From a virus, in IMG/VR virus record IMGVR_UViG_3300030673_000013, positions 1-44,538 of that record: a stretch of 44,538 bases of DNA, one strand, 5' to 3'. Positions 1-7,005 of the stretch are shown here, piece after piece. Position 1 is the stretch's first letter, and every line of letters begins with the position of its first letter. The notes under the pieces were generated by a model. The model did no database searches. It saw only the letters and a program-made list of their open reading frames with translations, and was not told where the DNA came from. Position numbers and translations under genes: made by a program.

Positions 1-1
1 G

Positions 2-2797
2 ATCCTTGTAACCGGTGTCTACGACGCAGAGACAAAAGAAAAAACAGCTCTCGACGGGAACGGCGGGGTGCTGGTGAAAAAGATGCTCAAGAATCCCGGA
101 GTGACTCTCGTGGGAGCGAACATCATATACGACCTGGGGTGGCTCTGCAGCTCTTTCAAAATGAAGGTGAAAGAGGTCAAGTGTGGCCTCGTTGACGTGC
201 AGCAAGCGGAGTCGTGCATTGACGAGTACCAAAAGTACACACTCGATGCTCTCGCGTATAAATACTTAGGCGAGCGCAAAGGCGCGGAGCCTCTCATGGC
301 GTGGGCGAGAGCACACGGCCTCCAGGGTGACTTCCGTAAGCACTTGAAGCTTGCGTGGTACGGTCGAAAGGCTGAGGGAAAACTCACGTATATCGAAGCG
401 GTGCCTGATCTCGTGCGTGCGTACGTTATTTCTGACGCCGATCAGCCGGTGCGGATATGGGAAAAACAGTTCGCCGAGCTCCAGCACCTTGGTACACTCG
501 CGCCCGCTTTGCGGAAGTTCAAGCTCATCAAAGTGTCACTTGCCATGAAGCAGCGCGGAGTGCGCATCGACATGGAAGCGAAGGCCGCAAACTACGAAAT
601 AGTGAAGGGTCACCAAGACCGTCTTCTTTCTGACTTTACCGAGAAATATGGAAAAACAAACGTCGGCTCGCCTAAGCAGCTTGCGGAGCTTTTCGACCGA
701 ATGAACGTTCCGTATAGGCACAAGATTCGCATTAAAGGGTATATTGGCAGACAGGACTTCCAGAATCCAGACTTCGCAGACCAGAAAAAAAGGCTTAAGA
801 ACGTGTTCTCCGGGGTGCGTGTCAGGAAGGGTCAACTTCTCGTATACGTCAACAAACAGTACGCGTCGCGCACCGCACAGGACCTCACTGACGCAGGCTA
901 CCGGGTGACCAATAACCCGAACATCGACAAGGCAGCTCTTGACGCCGTCCGGCGCGATCATCCAGTCGCCCAGGCGGTTGTAGATCTCAAACAGGTCACG
1001 AGTGTCATCGACAAGTTCCTCGGTCCCAAGTTCGACCGATTCATCGTGAACGGCCGTATTCACGCGGACTTTAATATTTCAGGTGCGCGGCAAACCGGAC
1101 GATTCTCTTCTTGTTTCTCCGGGGATACCTGGGTAACAACACCTGTAGGCAGAAAAAGACTTCGTGACATCCAAGAAGGCGACGAGATTATAACCCATAC
1201 TGGTGCTGTGGCACGTGTTGCCGCTCTTATTGACAGAGGAGTGAAGCAAGCCTATAGATTGACAACGGAAGCACCTTCCAGTATAATTTGCACTAACGAC
1301 CACCCTTTCATGTCTGTAAAAGGATGGGAAGAGGTAGGCAAGTGCAAGGAGGTTTTGTATGTCGGCAAGGCAGGTTACGGACATCGTGCTAATTTCGGAG
1401 ATAGTGCGACTATTCCTCTCAGAGGAGAAGCCGACGGCTGCAGAAGTGGCTGCGAAGGTATCGGAGACGAATCAAACAGTCAGGAAGGTTCTGAGCGAAG
1501 CGCTTCCGTCGGATGTCTGGAAGGCAGAAAAAGCACTTCGGTACTCTCGTGGGAAGATAGAAGGACTGAACGCAATGCGGGGCAAGACATTGGAGAAGCA
1601 CCATCTTTGGAAAGGAGTTGTGTCGGACAACAAGGGTCACCTCACTATAAAGACGTCAGACGGGAAGAGGCAGTTTATTCACAGGTTGGTAATGGCAGAA
1701 GCTTTGGGTGTTCCTGTGGAAGTTCTTCGGCTGTTCGATGTGCATCACATAGACGGGGACGGGGAAAACAACGAGCTGGACAATCTTGTGCTGGTGACAA
1801 AGAAGGGTCACAGACGCTTACATCGGGTATGGTCACTGTTAAAAGACTCTCCCCTTTGGGAAAGGTACAAGTCTTTGATCTCTCCATAGATCATGAGGAC
1901 CACTCGTTTATCGCTAACGGCTACGCCGTGCATAACTGTAATCCGAATTTACAGCAGGTCCCATCAAAGACAGTACTTTTCAGAAAGACTGACCACGAGC
2001 TGAACCTTGCGAAACTATGCAGGGCGATCATCGTTCCTGATGAAGGGATGTGGCTCGGCAAGATGGACTACTCGGGACAAGAGAACGTCCTCCAGGCGCA
2101 CTTCGCTGTCGGAACGGGAGCGGACGCGATCAGGGCTGAGTACAACAATAACCCTGACTTCGACTTCCATACCTACATGGGGCATGTAACAGGTCTCACA
2201 GAAGAGTATGGTTACGATGCGGAGGGCAATGATCTAGGACGAAAGTACGCAAAGAATTGCGGATTCGGCCTTGGCTACGGAATGCAGATACCGACGATGA
2301 TGGAGTCGTTTGGCTGGGAGAAAGAGTTTGCCGAGAAGGTAACCGACGCGTACAACGACGCCGCTCCCTTCGTCCGAGAGACGATGGACGCGGTTTCTGA
2401 TGTAATTGTGAAGCGCGGGTTTATTCGCACCCTCGGTGGAAAGAAACTTCACCTGCGTAAATACAACGGTAAGGTCGACACAAAGAGTGCATACAAGGGC
2501 TACAATAAACTCATTCAAGGATCTGCTGCAGACATGATGGAAGAATCGCTCGTGCAGTTCTACGAGTCTGGCTACGACGATGTGTTCCCCCTTTACCTCA
2601 CGGTTCACGACGAGATTGACTTCGGTGTTCCGAAAACGAAAGAAGCTTTGAAGCGCCTCGCGGAAGTGAAATATGTCATGGAGCACTCACTTAAAATGGA
2701 TGTGCCGATATACGTCGACCCGGAACTCGGTATCCACTGGGGTGCCATGAAAGACTTCGAGAGAAATAAGGAGAAGTTTATGGAGAGAGTATCATGA
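2..2797 (+). CDS. Family A DNA polymerase with 3'-5' exonuclease, interrupted by an intein (5' partial)
   Basis: Replicative DNA polymerase. The frame is open from the first bases, so the true start lies upstream. The exonuclease domain is cut: an Exo II motif (GANIIYDLGWL, 116-148) and an Exo III-like AYVISDAD (418-441) are visible. Polymerase motif A (MDYSGQE), motif B (RKYAKNCGFGLGYG) and motif C (VHDE) follow the intein. By alignment with T7 and E. coli enzymes, the motif B position that controls dideoxynucleotide discrimination is Phe, as in E. coli Pol I (family knowledge). The conserved TGRFSS-CNPNLQQVP segment is broken by the 275-residue intein at 1112-1936; removing it restores a normal polymerase. 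The gene overlaps the next start by ATGA. Polymerase identity is certain; the length is unknown. Confidence 0.96.
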   Translation: MLVTGVYDAETKEKTALDGNGGVLVKKMLKNPGVTLVGANIIYDLGWLCSSFKMKVKEVKCGLVDVQQAESCIDEYQKYTLDALAYKYLGERKGAEPLMAWARAHGLQGDFRKHLKLAWYGRKAEGKLTYIEAVPDLVRAYVISDADQPVRIWEKQFAELQHLGTLAPALRKFKLIKVSLAMKQRGVRIDMEAKAANYEIVKGHQDRLLSDFTEKYGKTNVGSPKQLAELFDRMNVPYRHKIRIKGYIGRQDFQNPDFADQKKRLKNVFSGVRVRKGQLLVYVNKQYASRTAQDLTDAGYRVTNNPNIDKAALDAVRRDHPVAQAVVDLKQVTSVIDKFLGPKFDRFIVNGRIHADFNISGARQTGRFSSCFSGDTWVTTPVGRKRLRDIQEGDEIITHTGAVARVAALIDRGVKQAYRLTTEAPSSIICTNDHPFMSVKGWEEVGKCKEVLYVGKAGYGHRANFGDSATIPLRGEADGCRSGCEGIGDESNSQEGSERSASVGCLEGRKSTSVLSWEDRRTERNAGQDIGEAPSLERSCVGQQGSPHYKDVRREEAVYSQVGNGRSFGCSCGSSSAVRCASHRRGRGKQRAGQSCAGDKEGSQTLTSGMVTVKRLSPLGKVQVFDLSIDHEDHSFIANGYAVHNCNPNLQQVPSKTVLFRKTDHELNLAKLCRAIIVPDEGMWLGKMDYSGQENVLQAHFAVGTGADAIRAEYNNNPDFDFHTYMGHVTGLTEEYGYDAEGNDLGRKYAKNCGFGLGYGMQIPTMMESFGWEKEFAEKVTDAYNDAAPFVRETMDAVSDVIVKRGFIRTLGGKKLHLRKYNGKVDTKSAYKGYNKLIQGSAADMMEESLVQFYESGYDDVFPLYLTVHDEIDFGVPKTKEALKRLAEVKYVMEHSLKMDVPIYVDPELGIHWGAMKDFERNKEKFMERVS
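1346..1352 (+). promoter_or_regulatory. Internal Shine-Dalgarno site for the nested HNH gene
   Basis: AAGGAGG lies 6 nt before the ATG at 1359, an ideal bacterial ribosome binding site in the middle of the intein coding sequence. It decides the start of the nested endonuclease and supports independent translation. Confidence 0.8.
1359..1889 (+). CDS. HNH homing endonuclease nested out of frame inside the polymerase intein
   Basis: A 176-residue protein read in the +1 frame relative to the polymerase and lying wholly inside the intein (1112-1936). The HNH core is near residues 125-160: HHIDGDGENNELDNL followed by KKGHRRLH. The N-terminal third (SEEKPTAAEVAAKVSE and on) looks like a helix-turn-helix DNA-binding segment. 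It has its own ATG with a perfect AAGGAGG and its own TAG at 1887-1889, which falls inside the codons of intein block F. By family knowledge HNH enzymes of this kind drive homing of introns and inteins; here it would cut intein-free polymerase alleles. The out-of-frame placement is highly unusual. An assembly error is unlikely because start, binding site and stop are all present while the surrounding frame also stays open. Confidence 0.88.
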   Translation: MSARQVTDIVLISEIVRLFLSEEKPTAAEVAAKVSETNQTVRKVLSEALPSDVWKAEKALRYSRGKIEGLNAMRGKTLEKHHLWKGVVSDNKGHLTIKTSDGKRQFIHRLVMAEALGVPVEVLRLFDVHHIDGDGENNELDNLVLVTKKGHRRLHRVWSLLKDSPLWERYKSLISP

Positions 2798-3219
2798 AAA
2801 AAGAACCTGTCGTATCAATAGATGACGACTGGCCTGCGATGGACAACAAGTTTGCTCCAGGGGAAGAGCAGAAGTTCAAGACTGCTATGCTCAAGACTAA
2901 GCGACTCCTTCATCCAGGTCGGACATACTTTGAGGTTGAGAACGAGGAAAAAGAAGCTGGGTTCCCGGACACGATAGAAGTGTTCGAGAACCAGCGGGTC
3001 GTGTTTGTCGAGTATAAGGTGTCTGATGCGAACGGCAAGATCACATTCCAGAGTAAACAGCCACTCTTCTACGCCAGGCACAAAAAACTCGTTATCAAGA
3101 TCGTCGCGTGGTCAGTACCGGACAACTCGTACTGGGTGTTCAACGCGTCTGATGTCGTCGCCATGAAGAGCCTGACCGCGAACATAATGAAAGGCTACCT
3201 GGTAGGAGGAAAGCTGTGA
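2794..3219 (+). CDS. Putative PD-(D/E)XK nuclease (VRR-NUC/Holliday-resolvase-like)
   Basis: A 141-residue protein. Its visible nuclease signature is FPDT (Asp59) followed by VEYK (Glu73, Lys75), then a QP...FY segment typical of small phage VRR-NUC enzymes. Such proteins commonly sit between the polymerase and an SNF2 helicase in phage replication modules, as here. The start overlaps the polymerase stop (ATGA), implying translational coupling. The likely role is cleavage of branched or recombination DNA. Family assignment rests on the motif and context only, so the substrate is unknown. Confidence 0.6.
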   Translation: MKKEPVVSIDDDWPAMDNKFAPGEEQKFKTAMLKTKRLLHPGRTYFEVENEEKEAGFPDTIEVFENQRVVFVEYKVSDANGKITFQSKQPLFYARHKKLVIKIVAWSVPDNSYWVFNASDVVAMKSLTANIMKGYLVGGKL

Positions 3220-3515
3220 AGAAATGGGACGACCTTTCCGAGCTAGAAAAGACACCGTACCTGGACCAGATCGCGAACACGGTTGACGGCCTTTACTGGT
3301 GCACCAGAACGTGGGAAGCCTGGTATGTAGGTACGATGCAATCCAATGACTTCGTCTTGATTGCGGACGACGATGACTTCATAGATATCAACGCGAGGGC
3401 CTTATATGACCTCACGGTACAACAATCATTCTTGAGCAGGCTAAAAGCTCGTATCTCGTACTGCAAGGCGCTTGTCCTGGTGTGTGCGTGGCTCAAGAGA
3501 ACAGAAAAGAAATAA
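3216..3515 (+). CDS. Hypothetical protein in the replication module
   Basis: A 99-residue protein with a GTG start overlapping the previous stop (GTGA) and a clear AGGAGG about 8 nt upstream. It is acidic in the middle (ADDDDFIDI) and ends in a hydrophobic then basic tail (ALVLVCAWLKRTEKK). No family is recognised. It lies between the nuclease and the helicase fragments, in the same transcript. Confidence 0.65.
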   Translation: MKKWDDLSELEKTPYLDQIANTVDGLYWCTRTWEAWYVGTMQSNDFVLIADDDDFIDINARALYDLTVQQSFLSRLKARISYCKALVLVCAWLKRTEKK

Positions 3516-3528
3516 GGGAGACGGACAC

Positions 3529-4860
3529 ATGAAATGGTTTATCATCAATACAGAAAGCTTCTCCGCGAAAGGCGCCAAAGACACCAAGATAATCGATAAA
3601 TCATTCCTCCCGAAACATCTTTCTCTGTTTCTCCAAAAGTTTGGTTACCCCTACGTCATCCTTGATGAAAGCTCAAAAATAAAGACAACGTCGGCTATGG
3701 CCGAACACAAGAAATCGAGCCGGTGCCGTGTTATAAAGACATTGAGTGATGTTGGTGAGAAGTCCATATTGACCGGAACCTTGAAGAGTAAATCGCCTCT
3801 CAACGTGTATGACCAGTTCAAGTTCCTTTCCGAGTCTTTTTTCCCTGAGACGATGTTCGAGTTTGCGGAACGATACTGCGTGATGATAACCATACGCGTT
3901 GGGCGCGGACGCAGGGTGTGCATAAGCGAGAAGGACTGGAATAAGATACGCACGCGCATGGTAAATGCGTATGCACGCGGTGGCCAACTGCAGCTTGATA
4001 TGAGTAGGGCGTATCTTTTCAAAGAGTACACGATTGATGAGTTCAATCTTAACTGGATCATGTCGCACCAAGTGTATACGCCGTTCACTCGTCAAGCGGA
4101 GCTTTTCAAACGCATTGAAGAATACACAATGGTCGTCAAGCGTGAAGACGTGTTCGATATCTCATTCGAGAAGTTCGTGCATGAGCCGATCATCCGCTAT
4201 GTCGAGATAAGCGAAAAGGCAAAGAAGATTGGCAATGAGCTCATAAAGCTTGGCTTTACAGACAACATTGTCCTCGGGCAAGCTCCGGCGCTTGAACTCA
4301 CCCACCGACTGCAGGATCTCTGCAACGGCTTTGAGCCTATCGCGACAGTGCTCCCTGACGGATCGAGGGAGATTTCCTACAAAGCACTCGACGAAAACCC
4401 GAAGCTTGAAGAGATATTCGAACTCCTGGAAGAAATCGGGGTCGAGAACCACCAGGTCGCGGTCATAAGTTCACGCATAAACATGCTTGAGGCGATTGAA
4501 GAAAGGCTCTTGAAAGATGGTATATCGTTCACGCACTACGAAAAAGCAACCAAGGGGCAATCCGAGGAAGACTTCGTAGCCGGTCGCGCCCAGGTGTTCC
4601 TTTCGTCTCTTGCGCCTTCGGCATACGGGTTAAACTGTCTCGCGAAGTGCGATTATATCATCTATGCGTGCGTAGATAACTCGACCGAGACATTCTATCA
4701 GAGCAAGCATCGTATCCTTCGCGGTCAGCTTGACCATGCGAAGTTCGCCTATATGATCTGTGTGCGTAATTCCATAGAAGAAAGAATTGCCAGATCCCTA
4801 CAACGTGGTATAGAATTGATTAGTTACCGGAACGATAAAAAGACATTCGAGTTTAAGTGA
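3529..4860 (+). CDS. SNF2-type helicase, C-terminal piece (motifs II-VI)
   Basis: A 443-residue protein from ATG 3529 with AAGGGAG upstream; a longer reading from 3472 has no ribosome site. It starts KWFIINTESFS, the strand that normally precedes motif II. It carries motif II (VILDESSKIK, residues 43-52), motif III (LTGT, 81-84), motif V (LSSLAPSAYGLN) and motif VI (QSKHRILRGQ). It has no Walker A or motif Ia: these are on the next gene downstream (4868-5158). Neither piece alone should hydrolyse ATP; together they add up to a full-length phage SNF2 helicase of about 540 residues. The order is permuted, C-terminal piece first. Confidence 0.85.
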   Translation: MKWFIINTESFSAKGAKDTKIIDKSFLPKHLSLFLQKFGYPYVILDESSKIKTTSAMAEHKKSSRCRVIKTLSDVGEKSILTGTLKSKSPLNVYDQFKFLSESFFPETMFEFAERYCVMITIRVGRGRRVCISEKDWNKIRTRMVNAYARGGQLQLDMSRAYLFKEYTIDEFNLNWIMSHQVYTPFTRQAELFKRIEEYTMVVKREDVFDISFEKFVHEPIIRYVEISEKAKKIGNELIKLGFTDNIVLGQAPALELTHRLQDLCNGFEPIATVLPDGSREISYKALDENPKLEEIFELLEEIGVENHQVAVISSRINMLEAIEERLLKDGISFTHYEKATKGQSEEDFVAGRAQVFLSSLAPSAYGLNCLAKCDYIIYACVDNSTETFYQSKHRILRGQLDHAKFAYMICVRNSIEERIARSLQRGIELISYRNDKKTFEFK

Positions 4861-4867
4861 GGTATAT

Positions 4868-5158
4868 ATGGCAGACTATAGTTGGCAATTAAAGGCAGTC
4901 GAACGGTTCGCAAAGTCAAAGATTTCTGCTATTGTCGCCGCATGCGGGACCGGCAAGACCCGAGCCGCGATCCGCATAGCCTTGGAAAAGGATCTCCCTG
5001 TCGTTGTCATTGCCCCGAAGAATATCTGCAAGCAGTGGAAGGATGAGATCATGGATATCGGCGGAGAGGATCAAGAGGTATTCGTATACGACGCTCAGGA
5101 AGTGTCCAAACATCCCGACGCATTCAATATGTCTTTTATGGAGTTCTTACATGGCTGA
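4868..5158 (+). CDS. SNF2-type helicase, N-terminal piece (Q motif, Walker A, motif Ia)
   Basis: A 96-residue protein with GAGG before ATG 4868, 7 nt after the stop of the C-terminal piece. It has a Q-motif-like YSWQLKAVERF, Walker A (ACGTGKT, residues 25-31) and motif Ia (VIAPKNICKQW), then ends at EFLHG just where the upstream gene's KWFIIN segment would continue. It looks like a complete ATP-binding half rather than decay: no internal stop, good ribosome site, sensible codons. The last residues overlap the start of the membrane protein gene. It probably pairs with the preceding product in trans. Confidence 0.8.
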   Translation: MADYSWQLKAVERFAKSKISAIVAACGTGKTRAAIRIALEKDLPVVVIAPKNICKQWKDEIMDIGGEDQEVFVYDAQEVSKHPDAFNMSFMEFLHG

Positions 5159-6332
5159 AAAAGATACGAAACCGGTAACGGTATACCTCGACGAAGAAAC
5201 CGATCTCCACTACATAAAAGGCGTGACGAAGATATTATTTGACAACGGCGTGGTCGTCGACCGTGCAAGGTTTGAGTCGTACGTAGCGAAAAAGATGCCG
5301 ACAAGCCCACTCATCAAAGAGGCTCTTGCCGACCCAGCATCCACCGGATTCGACTTCGACTACGCCCGCCGTGCCCGAGAGCTTAAGCGAAAGTCAGATA
5401 CTCCTGTCGCGAAGATCGAGGAGCCGCCTGTCGTCGAGGTGGCCCCTCCGGTTGATATCCTCGTCAAAGAGACAGAAGAAAAGCCTATCCCGGAAGCGCA
5501 CAAGGCCAAAGCCCTTTTTTCTTCTGTTTCCTCCATGAACGATAGTGAAGTGATTCTTGGCATCATCGGTGTATTCAGCATGGTTATGAGCATGTACCAT
5601 AGCTTCACGTTTTTGACTGGCTCAGGGAAGCCAGTGTGGGTCGCGTTCATCACATCGATGATAATGGTCTTATTCGCAGCGACTGCATTTCACTCAAGCA
5701 AACAGTTCTTCGTGGCCAACATACGTGCAGTGTTCGGCCTTCTTTTAACGGTAATTGGAATAGGTGTAGTATTTTACCTTGTGTTCTCAACTATAGCCGT
5801 AAACTACGACCAGTTCACCGTGAAGGAGCTTATAAAGCAAACGACTGCAGTTGAATCAAGTCAGGCAGTTAAGACTGTGGATAATTCAATCTCGACGAAC
5901 GATACTGCTCTTGCTCAAGTGAGTGCCGACATTGATAGTTACCGAAAGGACAGTGATGTCTGGCAAGCAACGATGTCACAGAACAGTACTCCAGACGAGA
6001 ACGGTAAATTCTCGATAGTATACTCTGTGGCATCAAGGAACTATACGCTCGCGCAAACGAACCTGAAAGCAGCCATTGCGAAGCGGGACGCCTTGTATAA
6101 CGCGAAGACAGTACAGATCGAAAAGAAAGACACCGTGGTAGAGACTGCAAAGGCGGGACGGGAAACAGTGTACACGCTCATGTCGTCGAAGATAGGTATA
6201 AAGGAATCGACCATACGGTTTATCGTGTACACGATCCCTGCGACATTCTTCGATGTGGTAAGTCCACTTGCGCTCAGTATTGTGCTTCTCCTTCGGGACG
6301 AGCAGAAAAAGAGGAAGGAGGAGAAAGTATGA
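5151..6332 (+). CDS. Predicted integral membrane protein with a coiled coil, unknown function
   Basis: A 393-residue protein. ATG 5151 is chosen because the frame upstream only overlaps the helicase piece. A soluble, Pro/Glu-rich N-terminal third is followed by three hydrophobic segments (about residues 132-230). Then comes a long helical stretch (QAVKTVDNSIS to EKKDTVVETAK), a fourth membrane segment (FFDVVSPLALSIVLLL) and a basic tail (RDEQKKRKEEKV). No family is recognised. A membrane protein inside a replication module could anchor replication complexes or act in exclusion, but that is speculation. Confidence 0.75.
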   Translation: MAEKDTKPVTVYLDEETDLHYIKGVTKILFDNGVVVDRARFESYVAKKMPTSPLIKEALADPASTGFDFDYARRARELKRKSDTPVAKIEEPPVVEVAPPVDILVKETEEKPIPEAHKAKALFSSVSSMNDSEVILGIIGVFSMVMSMYHSFTFLTGSGKPVWVAFITSMIMVLFAATAFHSSKQFFVANIRAVFGLLLTVIGIGVVFYLVFSTIAVNYDQFTVKELIKQTTAVESSQAVKTVDNSISTNDTALAQVSADIDSYRKDSDVWQATMSQNSTPDENGKFSIVYSVASRNYTLAQTNLKAAIAKRDALYNAKTVQIEKKDTVVETAKAGRETVYTLMSSKIGIKESTIRFIVYTIPATFFDVVSPLALSIVLLLRDEQKKRKEEKV

Positions 6333-6348
6333 AAATCAAGGAGGAATC

Positions 6349-6702
6349 ATGCCGTCAGCAAACGCCGGAAAAGTAGACTCTGAGGATCTCGTCACCATCC
6401 CTGTACTGAAAGAATGGGTCATGACTGCGCAGCACGGCCGTAACAAAATACAGTACGTGTTTACCGGGGCCTTCTCGAATAAGGTGCGGAAGCTTTCAGT
6501 CGAAACGTTCGGGAACCTTAAGATGTATCAAAGGTTCGCCCAGTCAGTCACAAGGAATCTCTATAACACGACGGAGATATACGGCATGAAAGCAATCAAC
6601 ATCGACCAGCCGCAGGAATCAATCGTGTCGGTGCGGCTCAAGTTTGTGATCGTGAATGAGGATTCCCCGTGTGTGTACCGGGAAATAAAAAGCAAGATGT
6701 AG
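6349..6702 (+). CDS. Hypothetical protein
   Basis: A 117-residue protein; the start at ATG 6349 has a perfect AAGGAGG 4 nt upstream. It is soluble and mixed alpha/beta by eye, with a basic centre (NKVRKLSVETFGNLKMYQRF). No family is recognised. It is the last gene before the small promoter and terminator unit that ends the rightward module. Confidence 0.7.
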   Translation: MPSANAGKVDSEDLVTIPVLKEWVMTAQHGRNKIQYVFTGAFSNKVRKLSVETFGNLKMYQRFAQSVTRNLYNTTEIYGMKAINIDQPQESIVSVRLKFVIVNEDSPCVYREIKSKM

Positions 6703-6705
6703 CGA

Positions 6706-6735
6706 TTGAGACTTGTGTGCAAGTCGTGTTATAAT
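6706..6735 (+). promoter_or_regulatory. Sigma70-type promoter for the SH3-like gene
   Basis: TTGAGA (6706-6711), an 18-nt spacer and a perfect TATAAT (6730-6735). The predicted start near 6742 leaves a leader of about 13 nt that still includes the AGGAGGA at 6744-6750. Confidence 0.75.
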
Positions 6736-6754
6736 ACGTTACCAGGAGGAAGAC

Positions 6755-6964
6755 ATGGAAACAGAGAACGAACAGGCTATCCCGAAGATGAGCGAGCCGG
6801 TTGTCTATAAGGTAGGCGACAAGGTTATATTCATGCCGAACGGTGCCCCGGAAGAAAAGGGCGTCGTGACCGAGGTGCCGGAAGGTGGGCAAGGAAAGGT
6901 ACGAGTCAAGCTTGATTCAGGCGGTGAATATCCTATTAACCAGTGTTACTTGAAAAAGGCGTAA
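6755..6964 (+). CDS. Small SH3-like (KOW-like) domain protein
   Basis: A 69-residue protein from ATG 6755 with AGGAGGA upstream. After a short acidic arm it is a single beta-barrel-like domain (KVGDKVIF, GVVTEV, GKVRVKLDSGG), the spacing seen in KOW/SH3-like folds. It has a dedicated promoter and a dedicated terminator, so it forms a monocistronic unit that is probably strongly expressed. Function unknown; nucleic-acid or protein binding would suit the fold. Confidence 0.7.
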   Translation: METENEQAIPKMSEPVVYKVGDKVIFMPNGAPEEKGVVTEVPEGGQGKVRVKLDSGGEYPINQCYLKKA

Positions 6965-6972
6965 GACGAATA

Positions 6973-7003
6973 GGGGTTCACCAAAACGGTGAGCCCCTTT
7001 TTT
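6973..7003 (+). terminator. Rho-independent terminator ending the rightward module
   Basis: GGGGTTCACC (6973-6982), loop AAAAC, GGTGAGCCCC (6988-6997), then T6. It separates the rightward replication genes from the convergent leftward tail genes. The opposite strand has only a weak T-tract. Confidence 0.92.
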
Positions 7004-7005
7004 AT

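Larger units (their letters stand above)
1112..1936 (+). other. Intein in the DNA polymerase (275 residues), splicing motifs intact
   Basis: A protein-splicing element in frame with the polymerase. It starts at Cys1 (TGT, 1112) in block A (CFSGDTWVTTP). Block B carries the TxxH motif (CTNDHPF). Block F (VFDLSIDHEDHSF) and block G (VHN followed by Cys+1 at 1937) close it. All residues expected for class 1 splicing are present. The central part, about residues 83-250, has no LAGLIDADG or HNH motif in the intein frame and reads as Ser/Gly/Arg/Cys-rich filler, because an HNH gene is encoded there in the +1 frame. The insertion point just before motif A is a highly conserved polymerase site, as is usual for inteins. 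Confidence 0.93.

Noticed and set aside
1079-1384. Antisense open frames across the polymerase and its intein
   Set aside because: No ribosome sites and no family features; they mirror the coding strand's composition.
1112-1936. A sequencing indel as the cause of the out-of-frame HNH in the polymerase intein
   Set aside because: One indel would break the polymerase frame; two compensating ones would be needed, and the HNH has its own ribosome site, start and stop. The same pattern recurs in terL.
3472-3528. Longer N-terminus for the SNF2 C-terminal piece
   Set aside because: Overlaps the previous gene and has no ribosome site, while ATG 3529 has AAGGGAG at good distance.
4868-5158. Split-intein joining of the two helicase pieces
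   Set aside because: Neither the end of the N-terminal piece nor the start of the C-terminal piece carries intein blocks A/B or F/G.
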